DNA of 43,978 bases from VRUE01 sp963807425 (GTDB lineage Bacteria > Actinomycetota > Thermoleophilia > Solirubrobacterales > 70-9), in NCBI GenBank assembly GCA_963807425.1, contig CAWEBZ010000008.1, forward strand, positions 1 to 43,978. The letters are read 5' to 3'. The first letter of the stretch is position 1. Each line of letters begins with the position of its first letter. Position numbers and translations under genes: made by a program. The notes beneath the pieces are model-generated. The model saw nothing but the letters and a program-made list of their open reading frames with translations. It did no database searches and was not told the DNA's origin. This document shows positions 17,301-25,041 of this stretch, in pieces.

Positions 17301-17861
17301 ATGATCAGCACTAATCAGTTCAAGAACGGGACCCATATCGAGATCGACGGCAAGATCTGGAAGATCATCGAATTCCAGCACGTCAAGCCGGGCAAGGGCG
17401 GCGCCTTCGTGCGGACCAAACTGCGCCGCATCGAGGACGGCTCGGTGATTGACAAAACCTTCCGAGCGGGGGAGAAGTTCCGGCCCGTCCGCACTGAATC
17501 GAAGAAGATGCAATACCTCTACGACTCGGGCGAGGCGGCGGTCTTCATGGACAGCCGCGACTACGAGCAGATCGAAATCCCCACCGACGCGCTCGGCGAC
17601 TCGATGCAGTGGGTGCTGCCGAACGCCGAGGTCGAGATCCTCTTCGTCGACGAGCAGCCCAGCGACGTCCAGGTCGGCGGCGCGATCGAGATGAAGGTGA
17701 CCCAGACCGATCCCGGCCTCAAGGGCGACACGGCCTCCGGCGGCGGCAACAAGCCGGCGACGCTGGAGTCCGGGGTGGTCGTCCAGGTCCCGCTCTTCAT
17801 CGACGAGGGCGAGACGATCCGGGTCGACACCCGCACCGGCGAATACATCTCCCGCGCCTAG
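17301..17861 (+). CDS. efp: Elongation factor P
   Basis: 186-aa three-domain translation factor that rescues ribosomes stalled at polyproline. The KOW-like N-domain has IIEFQHVKPGKGGAFVRTKLR, whose loop Lys in PGKGG is the usual modification or tip residue. Domain II includes TFRAGEKFRPVRTESKKMQYLY. Domain III ends VVVQVPLFIDEGETIRVDTRTGEYISRA, matching the family signature. Full length and intact. The polyproline-rich MltG tail in the same window would be a natural client. Confidence 0.97.
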   Translation: MISTNQFKNGTHIEIDGKIWKIIEFQHVKPGKGGAFVRTKLRRIEDGSVIDKTFRAGEKFRPVRTESKKMQYLYDSGEAAVFMDSRDYEQIEIPTDALGDSMQWVLPNAEVEILFVDEQPSDVQVGGAIEMKVTQTDPGLKGDTASGGGNKPATLESGVVVQVPLFIDEGETIRVDTRTGEYISRA

Positions 17862-17903
17862 GGCCTCGCCGCCGACCTCGACTGCGCCTACGATGAGCGG
17901 CGC

Positions 17904-18393
17904 GTGATCGCCTACGACCCGAGCGACTGGAGCGACCTCTTCGTCGCCACCGCCGGCGCCTCCGCGGCGCTGGCCGGCCTCGTCTTCGTCGCCGTCTCGA
18001 TCAACATCGAGCGCATCCTCAAGTTCAGCGGCCTGCCCGAGCGGGCGCTGGAGACGGTCCTGCTGCTGCTTGGCGTGCTGCTGGTCTCGGTGGTCGGGCT
18101 GATCCCGGGCCAGAGCCGCGCTCGGCCTTGAGCTGCTGCTCGTCAGCGTGGCCATCGGCACCGCGATCGCCCGACTGCCGACGATCCACAGCGCCACGAC
18201 GGCAAGGCCGCCCGCCTGGCTCTGGGGCCGCTGGTCGGTGCGGATCGCCGGCACTCTGCCGATGCTGATCGGCGCAGTCAGCATCCTCGCCGAGGCTGGC
18301 GGCGGCCTGTACTGGATCGCTGGGGGCATTCTTTTCGCGCTCACGGGCGCGATCGTCAACGCCTGGGTCCTCCTGGTCGAGATCCTCCGCTAG
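17904..18393 (+). CDS. Hypothetical membrane protein (one +1 slip)
   Basis: Four to five hydrophobic helices: FVATAGASAALAGLVFVAVSINI, ALETVLLLLGVLLVSVVGLIPG, ELLLVSVAIGTAIARLP, IAGTLPMLIGAVSIL and YWIAGGILFALTGAIVNAWVLL. The first two helices are in one frame and the rest in the next; the shift is at about 18116, one extra base. Joined, it resembles the small conserved membrane proteins often annotated as hypothetical in Actinomycetota. GTG start at 17904. Confidence 0.65.
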
Positions 18394-18422
18394 CCGCCGG
18401 CGAAAACCGGGAGAATGAACCG

Positions 18423-18800
18423 ATGCGCCGATCCGACCAACGCCGCGACGCCGTCTTCGCCAGCTACCAGCGGGACGTGACCGGCCGTCCGCTGGCCGAG
18501 CTGATCGCCGATTCGAAACCGCTCACCCGCGAGCTGGCCGAGGGCGTCGACGCCGAGCGCGAAGAGCTCGACGAGACGATCGCCGAATACGCCAAGGGCT
18601 GGACGGTCGACCGGATCGCGCCGCTGGACCTCAACGTGATGCGGGTGGCGCTGTATGAGATCGAAGAGGGGGACACCCCGGTCGAGGTCGCGATCGACGA
18701 GGCGGTCGAGATCGCCAAGGAGTACTGCGGCGCCGACGCGCCGAAGTTCATCAACGGCATCCTCGGCGCCATCGTGCGCGAGCGGGAGCCGGCCAAGTGA
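18423..18800 (+). CDS. nusB: Transcription antitermination factor NusB
   Basis: 125-aa all-helical protein that pairs with NusE (S10) on boxA RNA of rRNA operons. QRRDAVFASYQRDVTG is the Arg-rich first helix, WTVDRIAPLDLNVMRVALYEI the family core, and VAIDEAVEIAKEYCGADAPKFINGILGAI the C-terminal signature. Good GGGAG before ATG. It overlaps the next ORF by 4 bases. Confidence 0.95.
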   Translation: MRRSDQRRDAVFASYQRDVTGRPLAELIADSKPLTRELAEGVDAEREELDETIAEYAKGWTVDRIAPLDLNVMRVALYEIEEGDTPVEVAIDEAVEIAKEYCGADAPKFINGILGAIVREREPAK

Positions 18801-18982
18801 GCGGCCGCCTGCGCGAGATCGCCGAGCGCCTGCGCCAGATCTCGACCGAGCTCGGCGAGGATGCCCAGCTAGGCGACGAGCGGGCCGCCGAGCTCGCCGC
18901 CGAAGCGGCCGACCTTTCCGCCGAGGCGGTCGAGGAGGCCAACCGCCGGGCGCGCGAAGCGGCCGAGGCGAGCGCCGGGTGA
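18797..18982 (+). CDS. Small helical protein at the xseB position (61 aa)
   Basis: GTG start overlaps the nusB stop (GTGA). The peptide is one or two amphipathic helices rich in Ala, Glu and Arg (LREIAERLRQISTELGE, AAELAAEAADLSAEAVEEANRR). In many Actinomycetota xseA and xseB lie between nusB and ispA, so this could be a diverged exonuclease VII small subunit; no large subunit is present here. That identity is weak. Confidence 0.55.
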   Translation: MSGRLREIAERLRQISTELGEDAQLGDERAAELAAEAADLSAEAVEEANRRAREAAEASAG

Positions 18983-18993
18983 TCGCCGCCCAC

Positions 18994-19038
18994 TTCCGCG
19001 GTTCCTTATCCACGATGCGTCGATAAGGAACCACGGAA
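18994..19038 (+). promoter_or_regulatory. Hairpin covering the ispA ribosome-binding site
   Basis: Arms of 17 bp with one mismatch: ttccgcggttccttatc (18994-19010) and gataaggaaccacggaa (19022-19038), loop of 11. The right arm contains AAGGAA, the only Shine-Dalgarno-like sequence before the GTG of ispA at 19042, so the stem would hide it. It could act as a translational switch or thermosensor, or be a processing signal. No T-tract follows. Confidence 0.6.
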
Positions 19039-19041
19039 AAC

Positions 19042-19905
19042 GTGAGCTACCCGGACGATCTGCGCGACATGGTCGAGGTGGCGCTGGAACGGCTGAGCTT
19101 CTCCGTCTCCGAGCCCACCGCCGGCCTCGAGCAGGCGATGCGCTACTCGCTGCTGGCGGGCGGCAAGCGGGTGCGGCCGGTGCTCGCCCTCGCCACCGCC
19201 CGTGCCCTCGGCGCCGACCCCGCGGGCTTTCTCCCGGTCGCCTCGGCGCTGGAGCTGATCCACACCTACTCGCTGATCCACGACGACCTGCCGGCGATGG
19301 ACGACGACGAGCTGCGTCGCGGCCTGCCGACCTCCCACGTCAAGTTCGGCGAGGACGTGGCGATCCTCGCCGGCGACGGCCTCTTCGCCGAGGCCGTGCG
19401 CCTCTTCTGTGGCCAGCCTGGCGAGCCGGCGCGGGTGCTGGCGGCGCTGGCCGAGCTGGCCGGGGCGACGGGCGTCGACGGCATGGTCGGCGGCCAGTAC
19501 GTCGACGTCAAGGGAGCCGAGGACGGCGCCGAGGGCCTGCGCGCCCTGCATGCCTTGAAGACGGGCCGCCTGATCGCCGCCAGCGTCGGCGTGGTGCTGA
19601 TCCTCGAGGGGCTGAGCGAACCTGAGACAATTGCCTATCGCCGTTTTGCCGGTGAGCTGGGTGTCCTCTTCCAGATCGTCGACGACATCCTCGACGTCAC
19701 CGAGAGCGACGAGCAGCTCGGCAAGCCACATGGAAGCGACGAGCGACATGGCAAACTCACCTACGTCAGCCTCTTCGGGCTCGACCGGGCCCGCGAGCTG
19801 GCCGCCGAGTCCCACGCCAAGGCGACCGCCGCCCTGGCTGAAGCAGCGGGCGAGACGGAGGACCTGAGGCGCGTCACCGACTACATCTTCACGAGGAACG
19901 AATGA
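19042..19905 (+). CDS. ispA: Polyprenyl diphosphate synthase (IspA / GGPP synthase type)
   Basis: 287-aa trans-prenyltransferase joining IPP to allylic diphosphates. LLAGGKRVRPVL binds IPP. The first Asp-rich motif is LIHDDLPAMDDDELRRG, of the DDx4D type found in bacterial FPP and GGPP synthases. KTGRLIAASV is present, and the second motif is FQIVDDILDVT. Small residues before the first motif make product length hard to predict; C15 or C20 is likely. The C-terminal codons overlap the dxs start (ATGA), so prenyl synthesis and DXP synthesis are translationally coupled. Confidence 0.93.
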   Translation: MSYPDDLRDMVEVALERLSFSVSEPTAGLEQAMRYSLLAGGKRVRPVLALATARALGADPAGFLPVASALELIHTYSLIHDDLPAMDDDELRRGLPTSHVKFGEDVAILAGDGLFAEAVRLFCGQPGEPARVLAALAELAGATGVDGMVGGQYVDVKGAEDGAEGLRALHALKTGRLIAASVGVVLILEGLSEPETIAYRRFAGELGVLFQIVDDILDVTESDEQLGKPHGSDERHGKLTYVSLFGLDRARELAAESHAKATAALAEAAGETEDLRRVTDYIFTRNE

Positions 19906-21983
19906 GCGAAAAGCCCCCCACCCAGGGCATCGAAGACGACAACACCGAGGCGCTGCTGGCCGGAATCGACGGCCCCGCCGACCTGCACGAGCTCGACGAC
20001 GAGCAGCTGCAGCAGGTCGCGCAGGAGATGCGGACCTACATCATCGACACGATCGGCGAGATCGGCGGCCACTTCGGCGCCAACCTCGGCACCTGCGAGC
20101 TCGCCGTCGCCCTCCACAGCCTGCTCGAATCGCCGCGCGACAAGGTCCTCTGGGACGTCGGCCACCAGTCCTACCCGCACAAGATCCTCACCGGGCGCCG
20201 CGACCAGCTGCCGACGATCCGCCAGTACGAGGGGCTGGCCCCGTTCTGCTCGATCGAGGAGTCCGAGCACGACATCATGGGAGCCGGCCACGCCTCGACC
20301 TCGATCGGCTACGCGGTCGGCCTGAAGGAGGCGATGCGCAAGGGCATCGGCGAGGACGGCCGTGTCGCCGCCGTGATCGGCGACGGCGCCCTCACCGGCG
20401 GCGTCGCCTACGAGGCGATGCTGGCGGCCGGCGGCCTGCAGACCCCGTTCGTGATCGTCCTCAACGACAACGGCATGTCGATCTCCCCCAACGTCGGTGC
20501 CCTCTCCCGCTATTTCAACCGGATCCGCCTCAACCCGCGCCTCTTCCATGCCCGCGAGGAGGTCGAGGACCGGCTGACCAAGCTGCCGCTTGGCCTCGGC
20601 CGGCGGATCGAGCGCCTCGGCCCGGAGATCAAGTCGGCGATCAAGGCCTACTGGGCGCCGGGGCTCTTCTTCGAGGAGCTCGACATCGCCTACATGGGCG
20701 TCATCGACGGCCACGACGTGCACGCCCTGCGCGAGGCGCTGACCGAGGCCTTCGAAGCCGACCGTCCCGTCGTCGTTCACATCCACACGGTCAAGGGCAA
20801 GGGATTCGCCGCGGCCGAGGAGGGCGGCCTCGCCTCGATGGAGAAATGGCACGCCGCCAAGCCCAACTCGATCGTCAACGGCAAGCCGGCGGGGGCCGAC
20901 GGGCCGCAGGCGTCCAAATCGCCGACGGCGGCGGCCCATCGGCCCGTGCCGGTGACGGAAACCGACGCGCCGGACGCGATCGCGCCGGAGATGCTGGAGA
21001 AGCCGCCGGCCGCGGGGGCGCCGCCGCAGTACACCCAGGTCTTCGCCGACGCGATGGTCGCCGAGGCCGAGGCCGACGGGCGGGTGATCGGGATAACCGC
21101 GGCGATGGCGGGGGGGACCGGCCTGCAGAAGCTCGCCGACGAGCGTCCCGAGCAGTACTACGACGTCGGCATCGCCGAGCAGAACGCCGTCCTGCTCGCC
21201 TCGGGGCTGGCGCTGCAGGGAGCCAAGCCGGTCTGCGCGATCTACTCGACCTTCCTCCAGCGCGCCTACGACCAGATCATCCACGACGTCTGCCTGCAGG
21301 GGCTGGACGTGACCTTCGCGATGGACCGGGCGGGCCTGGTCGGCGACGACGGCCCCACCCACCACGGCGCCTTCGACGTCTCCTACTTCCGGCCGATCCC
21401 GCACGTGGTGGTGATGGCGCCGCGCGACGAGGCGATGCTGGTCCACATGCTCCACACCGCCATCGCCCACGACGGCCCGGCGGCGCTGCGCTACCCGCGC
21501 GGAGCGGGGGAGGGCGTGGAGCTGCCGGCGCAGCCCCAGCTGATCCCGATCGGCAGCGGCGAGATCCTGGCCGAGGGCGAACGGGTGGCATTGCTCGGCT
21601 ACGGCTACGGCGTCGCGGTCGCCCAGGAGGCCGCGGCGATCCTTGCCGGCCATGGCCTCCAGGTGACCGTCGCCGACGCCCGCTTCGCCAAGCCGATCGA
21701 CGCCAAGCTGGTCGAGCGCCTGGCCCGCGAGCACGACCTCGTGGTGACGATCGAGGAGAACGTGCTCCCCGGCGGCTTCGGCTCGGCGGTGCTGGAGCAC
21801 CTCGAGGACGCTTTCGCCGAGGGGCCGGGGGAGAGGGCACGGATCCTGCGCGTCGGCCTGCCCGACCGCTACGTCACCCACGGCAAGCCGGCGCTGCTGC
21901 GCGCCGAGGCCGGTCTCACCGGCGAGGCCGTGGCGGAGCGGGTGCTGGCGGCGACCCCCTCCGCACAGCCGGTTCTGACCTAA
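19902..21983 (+). CDS. dxs: 1-deoxy-D-xylulose-5-phosphate synthase
   Basis: 693-aa thiamine-diphosphate enzyme making DXP from pyruvate and glyceraldehyde 3-phosphate, the first MEP-pathway step. SIEESEHDIMGAGHASTSIGYAVG holds the conserved His, VIGDGALTGGVAYEAM with LNDNGMSISPNVG the ThDP/Mg site (GDG then N), and DVGIAEQNAVLLASGLA the catalytic Glu. DRAGLVGDDGPTHHGAFDVSY follows, and the C-domain ends with VTIEENVLPGGFGSAV. It is longer than most DXS because of a Pro/Ala-rich insert (about residues 325-370) between the first and second domains. Start ATG follows GAGGAA and overlaps ispA. Confidence 0.96.
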   Translation: MSEKPPTQGIEDDNTEALLAGIDGPADLHELDDEQLQQVAQEMRTYIIDTIGEIGGHFGANLGTCELAVALHSLLESPRDKVLWDVGHQSYPHKILTGRRDQLPTIRQYEGLAPFCSIEESEHDIMGAGHASTSIGYAVGLKEAMRKGIGEDGRVAAVIGDGALTGGVAYEAMLAAGGLQTPFVIVLNDNGMSISPNVGALSRYFNRIRLNPRLFHAREEVEDRLTKLPLGLGRRIERLGPEIKSAIKAYWAPGLFFEELDIAYMGVIDGHDVHALREALTEAFEADRPVVVHIHTVKGKGFAAAEEGGLASMEKWHAAKPNSIVNGKPAGADGPQASKSPTAAAHRPVPVTETDAPDAIAPEMLEKPPAAGAPPQYTQVFADAMVAEAEADGRVIGITAAMAGGTGLQKLADERPEQYYDVGIAEQNAVLLASGLALQGAKPVCAIYSTFLQRAYDQIIHDVCLQGLDVTFAMDRAGLVGDDGPTHHGAFDVSYFRPIPHVVVMAPRDEAMLVHMLHTAIAHDGPAALRYPRGAGEGVELPAQPQLIPIGSGEILAEGERVALLGYGYGVAVAQEAAAILAGHGLQVTVADARFAKPIDAKLVERLAREHDLVVTIEENVLPGGFGSAVLEHLEDAFAEGPGERARILRVGLPDRYVTHGKPALLRAEAGLTGEAVAERVLAATPSAQPVLT

Positions 21984-22012
21984 GAGAGCCGATTCGGACC
22001 GTCATCAATTTT

Positions 22013-22031
22013 GACGATTGATTCAATCGTC
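22013..22031. promoter_or_regulatory. Palindrome downstream of dxs
   Basis: gacgattga-t-tcaatcgtc: two perfect 9-bp arms around one base, 30 bases after the dxs stop, followed by a partial third half-site (tcaatcg). It looks like an operator more than a terminator, since GC content is low and no T-tract follows. What it controls is unclear. Confidence 0.5.
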
Positions 22032-22094
22032 TCAATCGAATAGATTGCCCGAGTCTCTCCGGTGATGGTTGACGGAGCAAGGGTTGTCAGGCTC

Positions 22095-22157
22095 GCGCTT
22101 CTGGGGATCGCCAAGGGAGGAGAGACTCTCTGTATATGTGGGTCCGTTGGGGGATGG
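22095..22157. repeat. Diverged copy of the att-adjacent leader-like element
   Basis: Shares gcgcttctgggg, then agggaggagaga, then tctct-tatatgtgg and a G-rich tail with 40423-40489 next to tlyA, in the same order and strand. The central agaga/tctct palindrome is kept in both. Here it is followed by a possible 14-codon ORF, MWVRWGMDLQATGR, that stops inside the next hairpin. Function not known; promoter, leader RNA or degenerate attachment site are all possible. The rest of 22032-22226 holds only this element and the hairpins after it. Confidence 0.6.
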
Positions 22158-22168
22158 ACCTTCAGGCG

Positions 22169-22222
22169 ACCGGCCGCTAGCGCGGCCGGTTTCGCGTGGC
22201 GCGCACGGAGCCGCCACGCGAA
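22169..22222 (-). terminator. Tandem hairpins after padR
   Basis: Two perfect stems in a row: accggccgc / gcggccggt (22169-22190, 4-base loop) and ttcgcgtggcg / cgccacgcgaa (22191-22222, 10-base loop). They begin 4 bases beyond the padR stop on the minus strand, so they probably end that transcript, although the T-tract is missing. They would also block transcription coming from dxs. Confidence 0.6.
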
Positions 22223-22226
22223 AGGC

Positions 22227-22769
22227 TCAGCTCTCCTCGGCGAGGATCGCGTAGATCTTGCGGCGGGTCTCGTCGAGCAGCTCGCGGACCCGCTTCTGCT
22301 GCCCGTCGTCGGCGGCGTGGAAGACCTGGCCGATCGAGTGGTGGAGCTTGTGGACGGAGTCGCGGAGGTGGATCGACTCCGGGGCGGCCTCGGCGCGCAC
22401 CGCGTCCCAGGGCGCCTCCTCTCCGGCTTTCTCCTCCTGCTCGGCGATGCCGGTCTCGGTCAGCGTGAAGCGGCGCTTGCCGCCGCTCTCCTCGCCCCGG
22501 ATCAGCTCCGCGTCCTCGAGCATCTGCAACGTCGGGTAGATCGAGCCGGCGCTCGGGGTCCATGCCCCTTGCGCGCGCTCCTCGATCTCCTTGATCATCT
22601 CGTAGCCATGCATCGGCCGCTCTGCCAGCAGGGCCAGGACCGCGGCTTTGACGTCACCGCGGCGAGCTCGCGGCCCGCCTCTTCCGCGGCCGTAACGGGG
22701 GCCGCGACTGCGGGCGAACTCGGGCCGGCCGCGATGGCCTGAATGCCGTGATTCGTGTCTGTGGTGCAT
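22227..22769 (-). CDS. PadR-family transcriptional regulator
   Basis: 180 aa. A His/Arg/Gly-rich N-terminal tail (MHHRHESRHSGHRGRPEF) precedes the winged helix: GDVKAAVLALLAERPMHGYEMIKEIEERA, GSIYPTLQMLEDAELIRG and KRRFTLTETGIAEQEE. The C-terminal helix region (LHHSIGQVFHAADDGQQKRVRELLDETRRKIYAIL) is the dimer arm. The His-rich tail may bind metal; that is inference. ATG 22769 is preferred to an upstream start at 22820 because the palindrome at 22799-22808 would otherwise lie inside the gene. Confidence 0.88.
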   Translation of the reverse strand: MHHRHESRHSGHRGRPEFARSRGPRYGRGRGGPRARRGDVKAAVLALLAERPMHGYEMIKEIEERAQGAWTPSAGSIYPTLQMLEDAELIRGEESGGKRRFTLTETGIAEQEEKAGEEAPWDAVRAEAAPESIHLRDSVHKLHHSIGQVFHAADDGQQKRVRELLDETRRKIYAILAEES

Positions 22770-22798
22770 CAAAAAGACCTTTCTATCGGTATCTAACG

Positions 22799-22808
22799 CG
22801 ATATATCG
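22799..22808. promoter_or_regulatory. Candidate PadR operator
   Basis: Perfect palindrome CGATATATCG, 30 bases upstream of the padR ATG in an AT-rich stretch with a related half-site (ctatcggtatc). PadR proteins usually repress their own promoter through AT-rich palindromes. Assignment is by position. Confidence 0.5.
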
Positions 22809-22966
22809 TAACAAACGCATGAAAAGATCCCACCGGACACTTTTATCGCCCCAAACGCGAATCGCTAAGGTCGTCTCAGGAGAAGAGCTTTGCTACCCCT
22901 TCTCCCTTCATGTTGGTTCGGGTCGGGCGCGATTGACTGGGGCGCCCGACCCAACCTTTCCGGCTT

Positions 22967-23455
22967 CTACCCGCAGGCCTCCGCCAGCTCGCGCCAGGGG
23001 TCGATGCTCCAGAACCTGCGCGCCGCCCCCGAGGTCGACGGCAGCACCCAGACCTCGGCGCCGCCGATCCGCTCCGGCTGCAGCCCGAAACCCACATCTC
23101 GTTCGAGCGCGCCCCGGGCGGCATTCTTGCCGTTGAAGGCGAGGTTGGCCGGTTCGGCGGCCGCGACCCTCTCCTGCAGCCCGGCGACGTCGAACTCGAC
23201 CGTCCCCACTTCCGCGTCGGAGCCGTAGGAGACCTTGCAGATGTCGGTCAGCCCGATCCCATACTCGGGCAGCTCCTCGAACTCGGCCGGCACCAGCTCG
23301 CGCGGGGTCAGTCCGGTCAGGTGGAGCGCCTGCCAGAAGGCGTTGCCGGGCCCGGCGTAGTAGGCGCGCGCCTTGGCCGAGGCCTTGCCGGGCGCGGTTC
23401 CGCAGAACACGACCCTCATGCCCGGGCCGAGGACGTCTCGCAGCACCTCGCTCAC
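22967..23455 (-). CDS. mug: Mismatch-specific uracil/thymine DNA glycosylase (MUG/TDG family)
   Basis: 162-aa base-excision repair enzyme for U or T mispaired with G. VVFCGTAPGKASAKARAYYAGPGNAFWQAL aligns with the family GINPG...HF-NPxNRFW active-site region, and VWVLPSTSGAARRF with the minor-groove intercalation loop NPSGLNR. The catalytic Asn of GINPG is Ala here (GTAPG). A related Deinococcus enzyme is reported to use an Asp elsewhere, and the Asp in YGIGLTDICK is a candidate for that role. GTG start at 23455. Confidence 0.85.
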   Translation of the reverse strand: MSEVLRDVLGPGMRVVFCGTAPGKASAKARAYYAGPGNAFWQALHLTGLTPRELVPAEFEELPEYGIGLTDICKVSYGSDAEVGTVEFDVAGLQERVAAAEPANLAFNGKNAARGALERDVGFGLQPERIGGAEVWVLPSTSGAARRFWSIDPWRELAEACG

Positions 23456-23534
23456 GCGGCCAGGGTAGCCGACCGCCGCGGTTCGCAGTCCACGTATTTC
23501 GTGGAAATGGAACCCCCGGATGCGAACGGCTGCT

Positions 23535-23558
23535 ATACTGAACTTAATGGTTCAGTAT
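23535..23558. promoter_or_regulatory. ArsR operator overlapping its own start codon
   Basis: atactgaac (23535-23543) and gttcagtat (23550-23558) form perfect 9-bp arms around a 6-base spacer that contains the ATG of the regulator. A bound repressor would block both promoter clearance and the start site. This strongly suggests autoregulation of the arsR-SRPBCC pair. Confidence 0.75.
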
Positions 23559-23885
23559 CAAACGATAGATCGAACTCTCGCCGCCCTGGCCGACCCGACT
23601 CGCCGCGGCGTAGTCGAGCGGCTGGGCAGTCACGGCAGCGCCAGCGTCAGCGAGCTCGCGGGCCCCGCGGGCATGTCCCTGACCGGAATGAAGAAGCACC
23701 TCCGGGTGCTCGAGGACGCCGGGCTGGTCAGCACCGAGAAGGTGGGGAGGACGCGCCGCTGCAGCCTCGGGCCGAAGCGCCTCGAGGACCTGCAGGCGTG
23801 GATGGATTCCTACCGGGCGATGGTGGAGGAGCGGTTCGATCGGCTCGAAGAGCTACTAGAGCGGACAAAAGGAGATGCATCATGA
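23547..23885 (+). CDS. ArsR-family regulator (SRPBCC partner type)
   Basis: 112-aa winged-helix repressor. RTLAALADPTRRGVVERL is the family first helix, SVSELAGPAGMSLTGMKKHLRVLEDAGLV the helix-turn-helix, and STEKVGRTRRCSLGPKRL the wing. A C-terminal helix YRAMVEERFDRLEELLE follows. There is no metal-site Cys. The overlap ATGA with the next gene shows co-translation; ArsR plus AHSA1/SRPBCC pairs are common in Actinomycetota. Confidence 0.9.
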   Translation: MVQYQTIDRTLAALADPTRRGVVERLGSHGSASVSELAGPAGMSLTGMKKHLRVLEDAGLVSTEKVGRTRRCSLGPKRLEDLQAWMDSYRAMVEERFDRLEELLERTKGDAS

Positions 23886-24373
23886 GCGAGCTGGACGTCG
23901 CAGGAAAATCAGTGGTCACGACCCCCGCCGAGCGGGAGATCCACATCGAGCGCGTGTTCGACGCGCCCCGCGATCGGGTCTTCGCGGCCCACACGGACCC
24001 CGAGTTGATCCCGCAGTGGTGGGGGCCGCGGAACACCACCACTGTGGTCGAGGAGATGGACGCCAGGACCGGCGGGGCATGGCGATTCGTGATGCGCGAC
24101 GAGGACGGCAGCGAAACCGTCTTCCGCGGCATCTACCGCGAGGTCACCGCGCCCGAGCGGATCGTGCAGACGTTCGAATGGGACGGCATGCCCGGCTACG
24201 TATCGGTCGAGACGGCGACCTTCGAGGACCTCGGCGATCGCACCAGGATCGTCTCCACCTCGGTCTTCCACACCAAGGAGGAGCGCGACGGCTTCCTCGA
24301 GTCCGGGATGGAGAGCGGCATGAACGAGACCTACGCCCGGCTCGACGAGCTGCTGGCGGGGCAGGCTGGCTGA
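23882..24373 (+). CDS. SRPBCC / AHSA1-family protein
   Basis: 163-aa hydrophobic-cavity protein of the START-like fold. REIHIERVFDAPRDRVFAAHTDPELIPQWWGP is the family opening, then GGAWRFVMRDEDGSE, FRGIYREVTAPERIVQTFEW and the C-terminal helix GFLESGMESGMNETYARLDELL. Ligand unknown. AAAGGAG precedes the ATG. Regulated by the ArsR protein upstream. Confidence 0.9.
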   Translation: MSELDVAGKSVVTTPAEREIHIERVFDAPRDRVFAAHTDPELIPQWWGPRNTTTVVEEMDARTGGAWRFVMRDEDGSETVFRGIYREVTAPERIVQTFEWDGMPGYVSVETATFEDLGDRTRIVSTSVFHTKEERDGFLESGMESGMNETYARLDELLAGQAG

Positions 24374-24380
24374 GGCGAAT

Positions 24381-24911
24381 TTAGGACGGTTGCGCGGTCG
24401 GGCCGGGGCCGCGCAACCGCATCGCCAGCCCAACCAGCAGGTAGGCGATCGCCACCGCCAGGAGGATGAACTTGCAGGTGGCGAAGATCGTCGCCAGGAG
24501 GGGGAAGGCGGCGCCGGCGCCGCCGAGGGTCAACAGCAGGCAGACGTTCTCGACCGCATCGCAGGCGGCGCCGAGGGCGCCGAAGGAGACGACGACCGCG
24601 CCGATCGCGGCCAGGCGCGGCCAGCCTCGCCTCCTGGAGAGGTCACGGGTAGCGGCGAGGGCAAGCGTGAGGAAGGTCCCGTAGGCCAGCAGGAAGCCGA
24701 AGTCGATCCAGAGCGACTCACGCGCCGCGTCCCGGCCGTCCTCTCCCCATTCGGCGAGGATCTCGTCGGCCCGGTCCTGCCCACCCGTCAGCTCAAAGGG
24801 CACCATCCCCGGCCCGCCGCCGTCCTTCATCCGATTCTCGGCAGGCGACATCGCCAAGAGCAGCGCCAACGACGCCACCCCCGTTGCGATCAGCCCCCAC
24901 CGACGCGTCAT
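24381..24911 (-). CDS. Hypothetical membrane protein (176 aa)
   Basis: Four hydrophobic helices: LIATGVASLALLLAMSP, SLWIDFGFLLAYGTFLTLALAA, RLAAIGAVVVSFGALGAACDAVE, and FATCKFILLAVAIAYLLVGLAM. An extracytoplasmic acidic loop lies between the first two. A DAVEN motif sits in the third helix. Not recognised. ATG at 24911 is followed by the basic start TRRWG, as for an N-in membrane protein. Confidence 0.7.
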   Translation of the reverse strand: MTRRWGLIATGVASLALLLAMSPAENRMKDGGGPGMVPFELTGGQDRADEILAEWGEDGRDAARESLWIDFGFLLAYGTFLTLALAATRDLSRRRGWPRLAAIGAVVVSFGALGAACDAVENVCLLLTLGGAGAAFPLLATIFATCKFILLAVAIAYLLVGLAMRLRGPGPTAQPS

Positions 24912-25041
24912 GCGGGGATTATCGCTGGCGCGGCGGAAGGTGCCTCTCCGGAGGCGAGTGCCTGCAAGCATGTCGGGCCGATGACCCCACGCCCCGACAA
25001 ATGCACAAAGCTCGACCCAGCCGCGGCTGAGGGCGATTCCA

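Noticed and set aside
22062..22742. 226-residue plus-strand frame opposite padR
   Set aside because: Antisense to a convincing PadR winged helix; no supported start.
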